A stretch of 9,142 nt of DNA from Alphaproteobacteria bacterium (GTDB taxonomy: Bacteria > Pseudomonadota > Alphaproteobacteria > UBA8366 > GCA-2717185). Location: the NCBI GenBank assembly GCA_016764135.1, contig JAESSL010000393.1:1-9142 (forward strand). Direction: 5' to 3'. Shown here piece after piece: positions 6,672 to 9,142 of this stretch (position 1 is its first letter; the number at the start of each line of letters is the position of its first letter). The translations under genes and the position numbers were made by a program. Under the pieces are notes generated by a model that was given only the letters and a program-made list of their open reading frames with translations, ran no database searches and was not told the DNA's origin.

Positions 6672-6884
6672 GTATACTTCTGGTTTACAGCTTCCAGTTT
6701 ACGTCAGAAAAACCTAGCCTAGCGCTCGCGAATCGGTTTGTCCTCATTTTTCGAGCGATCGTGGTTGTATTTAATTTTTCATATTCTCTTTCTAACACAG
6801 CTCAAAGTATGCCGAGCTTCGATAAAACAGGCGCGTAGCCTCCGGCGTATGCGGCTCAAGGCGAAACAGAAACAGGGACGGTTC
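6672..6884. promoter_or_regulatory. Divergent promoter region between the unknown gene pair and the dioxygenase operon
   Basis: These 213 bases separate leftward and rightward genes and must carry a promoter in each direction unless transcription reads through. The centre is AT-rich (about 6765-6800), the likely core promoter for the rightward operon, though no -35/-10 pair is convincing. Two copies of GTTTAC (6683-6688 and 6697-6702, 14-base period) lie just in front of the leftward gene. Arms CGCTCG (6723-6728) and CGAGCG (6752-6757) are inverted about a 23-base spacer. Confidence 0.4.
6874..6878 (+). promoter_or_regulatory. Ribosome binding site fixing the dioxygenase alpha start
   Basis: AGGGA lies 6 bases before the ATG at 6885. 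The frame is open upstream to 6738, but that extension is a hydrophobic and basic stretch unlike the N-terminus of any ring-hydroxylating dioxygenase and lacks a ribosome site. The 6885 start is therefore preferred. Confidence 0.7.
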
Positions 6885-8237
6885 ATGGAAAACGAGTTCG
6901 ATATTGACGGGTTGGTCGATACGGAAAATGGGGTTATCAGCCGCGAGTTGTTCGTCAATCGCGACCTGTTTGACCGCGAACTGGACCGCGTCTTCGCCCG
7001 CGCCTGGCTTTTGGTCGGCCATGAAGGACTGGTGCCGAACCCGGACGATTACTTTGTTTCGCGCATGGGCAAGGATTCCGTCATTCTGACGCGCAATCGT
7101 CAGGGAGAAATTCTGGTGTTGCTGAACAGCTGCCCTCATCGCGGCATGAAAGTCTGTCGTTACGATCAAGGTAATGCGCCGGTGTTCACGTGCCCCTATC
7201 ATGGCTGGAGTTTTTCGACCAATCGCGAGCGCGTCGATAGTCCGGGTGCGCTGGTTGGCGTTCCGCGGTTCGAAGAGGGGTATTCCGGCCAGCTCGACCG
7301 GGAGAAATGGGGATTGCCGCGCTGCCCGAACGTCGTGAACTACAAAGGGTCCATCTGGGCGAGCTGGGACCCGGACGCGCCGGCGTTTGAAGATTATCTG
7401 GGTGATATGAAGCTCTATCTCGATACGGCGCTGGACCATCGGGACGGGACGCCGGGCGGGAGCGAGATTCTGGGCGGCGTACAGAAATGGCGGGTGCGCT
7501 GCAACTGGAAAACCGTGTCGGAAAATTTCGCAGGCGATCTGTATCACGAAGTCAGCCACATCTCCGCCAACCTTGCGGAAATCGGCATGACCAAAGGGAA
7601 GGGACGGCGCGAGGCCTTGCCGCTCCGTTATGCCATCGGGTTTGACGGGCTGGGTCATGGCGGGCTCGGGTTTCCGCCATCCTATGAAGAGCGCCCGTTT
7701 GAGCCCGGTTTGTATGGCGATCCGGAAATTGATGATTATTTTCGGGATATTCATGCGGCGCGGGTGCGCAATCTTGGGGACCGTTTGCGCGTCGGCATCG
7801 TGGTGGGGACGATCTTTCCCAACATGTCGTTTCATGCGGATCAGCCGCGAAGCTTGTTGTTCGCCCATCCTGTCAGCGCGACCGAAGTCGAGTTGTGGCG
7901 GATGTATCTGGTGGATGCGGATGCGCCCCAATCCGTAAAAAATATGCTCCGGCAATATTATCTGCGGTACTCCGGTCCCGGCGGGATGACGGAGGCCGAC
8001 GATATAGAGAACTGGACATCGGTGACGACGGCCAGCGAGGGCGCCATCGCACGGCGATATGGCTTCAACTATCAACTTGGTCTGGGCAAGGAGCAGCCCG
8101 TCGAGGGTCTGCGCGGCGCGGTGCAAAGCGGGCACTACTCCGAGGGCAACGCCCGCATATATTATCGCCGATGGGCGCAGTTTATGAAGGGCGATTCATG
8201 GGCGGACATGATGCCGGGGCGCAGCGATGACCGTTGA
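6885..8237 (+). CDS. Rieske aromatic-ring-hydroxylating dioxygenase, alpha (catalytic) subunit (450 aa)
   Basis: This is the terminal oxygenase of a multicomponent system that adds O2 to an aromatic ring using electrons from a reductase/ferredoxin. The Rieske [2Fe-2S] domain shows CPHRG (C83, H85) and CPYHGW (C103, H106), the complete ligand set. The catalytic domain has NWKTVSENFAGDLYHEVSH (207-225). H221 and H225 are the likely iron ligands, D218 the inter-subunit electron-transfer aspartate, and D372 or D373 (in EADDIENW) the carboxylate ligand. The two histidines are spaced H-x3-H, whereas naphthalene-type enzymes have H-x4-H; carbazole dioxygenase also uses x3. The length matches alpha subunits (about 440-460). 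The gene overlaps the beta subunit gene by 11 bases. The substrate cannot be read from sequence; benzoate, phenylpropionate or polycyclic-type substrates are all open. No ferredoxin or reductase gene lies beside it in the window. Confidence 0.95.
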   Translation: MENEFDIDGLVDTENGVISRELFVNRDLFDRELDRVFARAWLLVGHEGLVPNPDDYFVSRMGKDSVILTRNRQGEILVLLNSCPHRGMKVCRYDQGNAPVFTCPYHGWSFSTNRERVDSPGALVGVPRFEEGYSGQLDREKWGLPRCPNVVNYKGSIWASWDPDAPAFEDYLGDMKLYLDTALDHRDGTPGGSEILGGVQKWRVRCNWKTVSENFAGDLYHEVSHISANLAEIGMTKGKGRREALPLRYAIGFDGLGHGGLGFPPSYEERPFEPGLYGDPEIDDYFRDIHAARVRNLGDRLRVGIVVGTIFPNMSFHADQPRSLLFAHPVSATEVELWRMYLVDADAPQSVKNMLRQYYLRYSGPGGMTEADDIENWTSVTTASEGAIARRYGFNYQLGLGKEQPVEGLRGAVQSGHYSEGNARIYYRRWAQFMKGDSWADMMPGRSDDR

Positions 8238-8799
8238 GATGAGCATTGAGATGACCATGGGTATGCAAGCGGAATTACAGCGGTTGTTGCTGAAGGATTC
8301 GGTGAGTGAATTTTTCGTCCGCGAGGCCGACTTGCTGGACGCCCGAAAATTCGACGATTGGCTGGCGTTGTTGAGCGACGATATCCGCTACTGGATGCCC
8401 ATGGCCCGCAATGTCGCCATGGACGATTTTGATCGGGAATTCACCGCTGAAGGGCTGGACGCCAACTGGATGGACGAAGGGATTGAAACCCTGCGCCAGC
8501 GCGTCGCGCAACTGGCGACCGGCGTGCATTGGGCCGAGCAACCGCCCTCGCGCACGACGCATATGATCAGCAATCTGCAAATCATGAGTGTGGAGCCCGA
8601 CGCCGCAGCGCCGCAGCTGGTGACGACGCGATGCCGGTTTCTGGTTTACCGCAACCGGTTGGAGACCGAGCAGGATGTCTTTATCGGCAAGCGAAACGAT
8701 ACCTTGCGCCGCGAGGCGAAGGACTGGCGGCTGGTCCGGCGGGAAATTTATCTCGACCAAAACGTCATGCTGGCCAAAAACATTTCTGTTTTTTTCTAA
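8227..8799 (+). CDS. Aromatic-ring-hydroxylating dioxygenase, beta subunit (190 aa)
   Basis: This is the structural beta subunit (SnoaL/NTF2-like cone fold) of alpha3-beta3 Rieske oxygenases. Visible family signatures are EADLLDARKFDDWLALLSDDIRYWMP (33-58), GVHWAEQPPSRTTHMISNL (99-117), RFLVYRNR (137-144) and the C-terminal REIYLDQ...AKNISVFF (172-190). The length is close to the usual 160-190. The ATG at 8227 overlaps the alpha stop region by 11 bases and has GGGG about 8 bases upstream, so it is probably translationally coupled to alpha. Several in-frame ATGs follow within 13 codons, so the exact start is uncertain by up to 12 residues. A T-run occurs in its last codons (8789-8796). The next gene is convergent, only 9 bases away. 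Confidence 0.94.
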   Translation: MTVEMSIEMTMGMQAELQRLLLKDSVSEFFVREADLLDARKFDDWLALLSDDIRYWMPMARNVAMDDFDREFTAEGLDANWMDEGIETLRQRVAQLATGVHWAEQPPSRTTHMISNLQIMSVEPDAAAPQLVTTRCRFLVYRNRLETEQDVFIGKRNDTLRREAKDWRLVRREIYLDQNVMLAKNISVFF

Positions 8800-8808
8800 G
8801 TTGCCGTT

Positions 8809-9142
8809 TCAGGCCTTCGGCTTGGCGCGTTCCGATAGTCCAATCCCGCCCAACACCAGCGTCAGCGCGACGGCGTGGTAGGTGACGAAGGATTCATCTA
8901 GAAAGGTGACCGCCAGTATCGCGGCGAAGAGCGGCACCAGATTGATGAACACCCCGGCGCGCGCGGGGCCGATCAGGGCGACGCTGCGAATGAAAAACAT
9001 CTGCGCCATCATGGACGGCAACAGCGTGACCGTAATCGCAATCATCCAGCCGGTCGGCGTTGGCCATTGCAGCTGGCCCAGCGCGGCTTCGGCGGCGACC
9101 ATTGGAATTGAGACGATGAAGGCGGAGCCCGCTAAAACGAAC
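8809..9142 (-). CDS. EamA/DMT-family transporter, C-terminal part (5' end outside window)
   Basis: This is an inner-membrane drug/metabolite-type permease with unknown substrate. About 110 C-terminal codons are visible; the frame stays open to the right edge, so an internal ATG at 9102 is not the start. Hydrophobic segments alternate with short loops: FVLAGSAFIVSIP, ITVTLLPSMMAQMFFI, GVFINLVPLFAAILAVTFL and AVALTLVLGGIGLSER. The segment RSVALIGPARAGVFINLVPLFAAI is the typical end of the second EamA repeat (Pro-rich TM followed by an acidic loop, here FLDES). It ends with a basic tail, KPKA. It is convergent with the dioxygenase beta gene. Any role in moving an aromatic substrate is only a neighbourhood guess, and the opposite strand weakens it. 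Confidence 0.88.
   Translation of the reverse strand, partial: FVLAGSAFIVSIPMVAAEAALGQLQWPTPTGWMIAITVTLLPSMMAQMFFIRSVALIGPARAGVFINLVPLFAAILAVTFLDESFVTYHAVALTLVLGGIGLSERAKPKA

Noticed and set aside
6738..6884. Upstream in-frame extension of the dioxygenase alpha subunit by 49 codons
   Set aside because: It lacks a ribosome site and encodes a hydrophobic then basic stretch not found in the family; the ATG at 6885 has AGGGA at 6-base spacing.
6792..8135. A 447-codon open frame antisense to the dioxygenase alpha gene
   Set aside because: The sense frame has full Rieske and iron-site motifs. The antisense translation is rich in His, Arg and Pro without domain logic, a known by-product of GC-biased codon use.
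8809..8825. Hairpin around GGCC-TTC-GGC between the convergent dioxygenase and transporter genes as a terminator
   Set aside because: The stem relies on G-T wobbles, and no T-run follows on either strand. The T-run at 8789-8796 precedes it and lies in coding sequence.

Overview
The window looks like chromosomal DNA of a mid-GC alphaproteobacterium. This placement is an inference from protein style and codon usage: YfcG-type GST, accessory-type FtsH, Rieske dioxygenase. Nothing phylogenetically decisive such as rRNA is present. Nine genes are supported, two of them cut by the window edges. I see no tRNA, rRNA, CRISPR array, transposase or integrase. No gene-free stretch exceeds 300 bases; the longest are about 242 (4048-4289) and 213 (6672-6884).

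Left part (1-1373). The C-terminal P-loop domain of a COG0645-type kinase/ATPase runs rightward off the left edge. It meets, tail to tail with a 44-base overlap, a leftward pair of exported proteins. These are a small four-cysteine protein of unknown function and a small c-type cytochrome (CxxCH), and their reading frames overlap by 17 bases. Together they look like a periplasmic redox mini-operon.

Middle part (1374-4047), all leftward: a membrane-anchored AAA+ zinc protease of the FtsH family, and upstream of it a YfcG/nu-class glutathione-S-transferase-like oxidoreductase. Both fit protein quality control or thiol stress, but each has its own leader of 140 bases or more, so co-transcription is not evident.

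Unknown block (4290-6671), leftward: two adjacent soluble helical proteins of 351 and 389 residues that I cannot assign to any family. In sampled lines they are visibly more AT-rich (about 40-42% GC) than the dioxygenase next door (about 60-72% GC). A 10-base direct repeat lies in front of the second one. This pair is the best candidate in the window for something undescribed.

Right part (6885-9142): a translationally coupled alpha/beta pair of a Rieske non-heme iron ring-hydroxylating dioxygenase runs rightward, divergent from the unknown block. It has no ferredoxin or reductase gene beside it within the window. It is followed tail to tail by the C-terminal part of an EamA/DMT-family transporter that runs off the right edge.
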